This document shows, piece by piece, positions 21,767 to 22,311 of a DNA stretch of 22,311 nt (positions are counted from its first letter, which is position 1; every line of letters begins with the position of its first letter). This DNA is from Eubacteriales bacterium (lineage in GTDB: Bacteria > Bacillota > Clostridia > JAQUNY01): assembly GCA_028717405.1 (NCBI GenBank), contig JAQUNY010000010.1, positions 1-22,311 of the forward strand, written 5' to 3'. The notes beneath the pieces are model-generated. The model had not been told where the DNA came from. It saw only the letters and a list, made by a program, of their open reading frames with translations, and ran no database searches. The translations under genes were made by a program, and so were the position numbers.

Positions 21767-22311
21767 ATGGCAATGGCAAAAACAAATAAATGCGGCTTGT
21801 GGGACAAAGATTCCAAACCGGCGAAGATTGGCGGCGAAGCCTTGATAGAAGGCGTTATGATGAAAAGTCCCGAGCATATCGCAATAGCGATAAGGAAATC
21901 AGATGGTGAAATCATAGTCGATAAGAAAAAAAATAACATGCCGTCGTCCCGGTACAAAGTGCTCAGGGTACCGCTCATCAGGGGGGCTGTGACTATAATA
22001 GAATCAATGGTCGTCGGAATGAAGGCGCTTATGCAATCTGCTGAATATGCCGGATTTGAAGATGAAAATGAAGGCGAAACCACTGAAGAGCCTTATACTC
22101 CCTCTAAGACCGAGAAGTTCCTCGAAAAAATAACAGGAGGCAAACTTAAAGAAGCTGCATTGATTTTTTCGGTTTTTTTCGCTCTTCTGCTGGGGGTAGG
22201 TATATTTTTTATTCTGCCTAATCTGATAGCCGGACTGTTCAAATTTGACAGGACAACTGCCGGAGGCGTTATAATATTTAATCTTACTGAAGGGATTATA
22301 AGGATAGCCAT
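21767..22311 (+). CDS. YqhQ-like DUF1385 membrane protein, C-terminus cut by window edge
   Basis: The frame is open from ATG 21767 to the right edge, 181 codons. GGGGG (21756-21760) lies six bases ahead of the start; the second ATG at 21773 is an alternative. Seen: IGGEALIEGVMMKSPEHIAIAIRK near the N-terminus and YKVLRVPLIRGAVTIIESM, both hallmarks of the DUF1385/YqhQ family, then an acidic stretch (~104-117) and the first membrane helix (~135-157). Family members are multi-pass membrane proteins that lie beside prmC and prfA in many Firmicutes; those genes are expected beyond the edge. Family function: a role in metal or peptidoglycan-related homeostasis has been suggested, but I cannot confirm one. 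Confidence 0.9.
   Translation, partial: MAMAKTNKCGLWDKDSKPAKIGGEALIEGVMMKSPEHIAIAIRKSDGEIIVDKKKNNMPSSRYKVLRVPLIRGAVTIIESMVVGMKALMQSAEYAGFEDENEGETTEEPYTPSKTEKFLEKITGGKLKEAALIFSVFFALLLGVGIFFILPNLIAGLFKFDRTTAGGVIIFNLTEGIIRIA

Overview
This window looks like a chromosomal segment of an anaerobic member of the Bacillota (Clostridia or a close relative). The evidence is a single-chain clostridial pyruvate:ferredoxin oxidoreductase, a DnaD/DnaI-type primosome pair, veg beside ispE as in Bacillus, a Rho - L31 - YqhQ (DUF1385) block, strong AGGAGG ribosome binding sites, consensus sigma-A promoters and frequent AGG/ATA codons. No tRNA, rRNA, CRISPR array, transposase or phage gene was seen. A species name cannot be given from sequence reading alone.

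Layout. Positions 1-1874 (minus) hold the N-terminal ~624 residues of a large glycoside-hydrolase-like protein that runs off the left edge. Positions 2233-5330 (plus) hold a tight three-gene unit: a DnaD-domain replication protein, a DnaC/DnaI-type helicase loader with two unusual insertions, and a NUDIX hydrolase. After a long leader with short direct repeats comes nifJ/por (5569-9111), closed by a bidirectional terminator shared with the convergent cluster that follows.

Positions 9233-16822 are all on the minus strand. In transcription order: veg (two consensus promoters, own terminator), ispE (own promoter), a GntR/FadR-type regulator, a tandem AAA ATPase whose first ATPase domain is degenerate, a PspA/IM30 (ESCRT-III superfamily) protein with its own promoter and structured leader, an unrecognised two-TM coiled-coil protein, acpS, and a GT-C type membrane glycosyltransferase. 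Rhamnulokinase (17272-18750, plus) stands alone behind a repeat-rich leader. The right end is the block rho (19081-21285), rpmE (21470-21685) and the start of a yqhQ-like gene cut by the window edge.

Most of the window is housekeeping. The points of most interest are: (1) the AAA ATPase / PspA / two-TM protein cluster, which looks like a bacterial membrane-remodelling module with an ATPase placed as Vps4 is to ESCRT-III; (2) a 734-residue Rho with a ~320-residue disordered insertion carrying two AT-hook-like motifs and a Tyr/Gln/Arg-rich stretch; (3) a helicase loader with a Pro/Ala/Ser linker and an insertion before sensor 1; and (4) several compact regulatory arrangements (veg tandem promoters, ispE promoter palindrome, alternative hairpins ahead of pspA, repeats ahead of por and rhaB).
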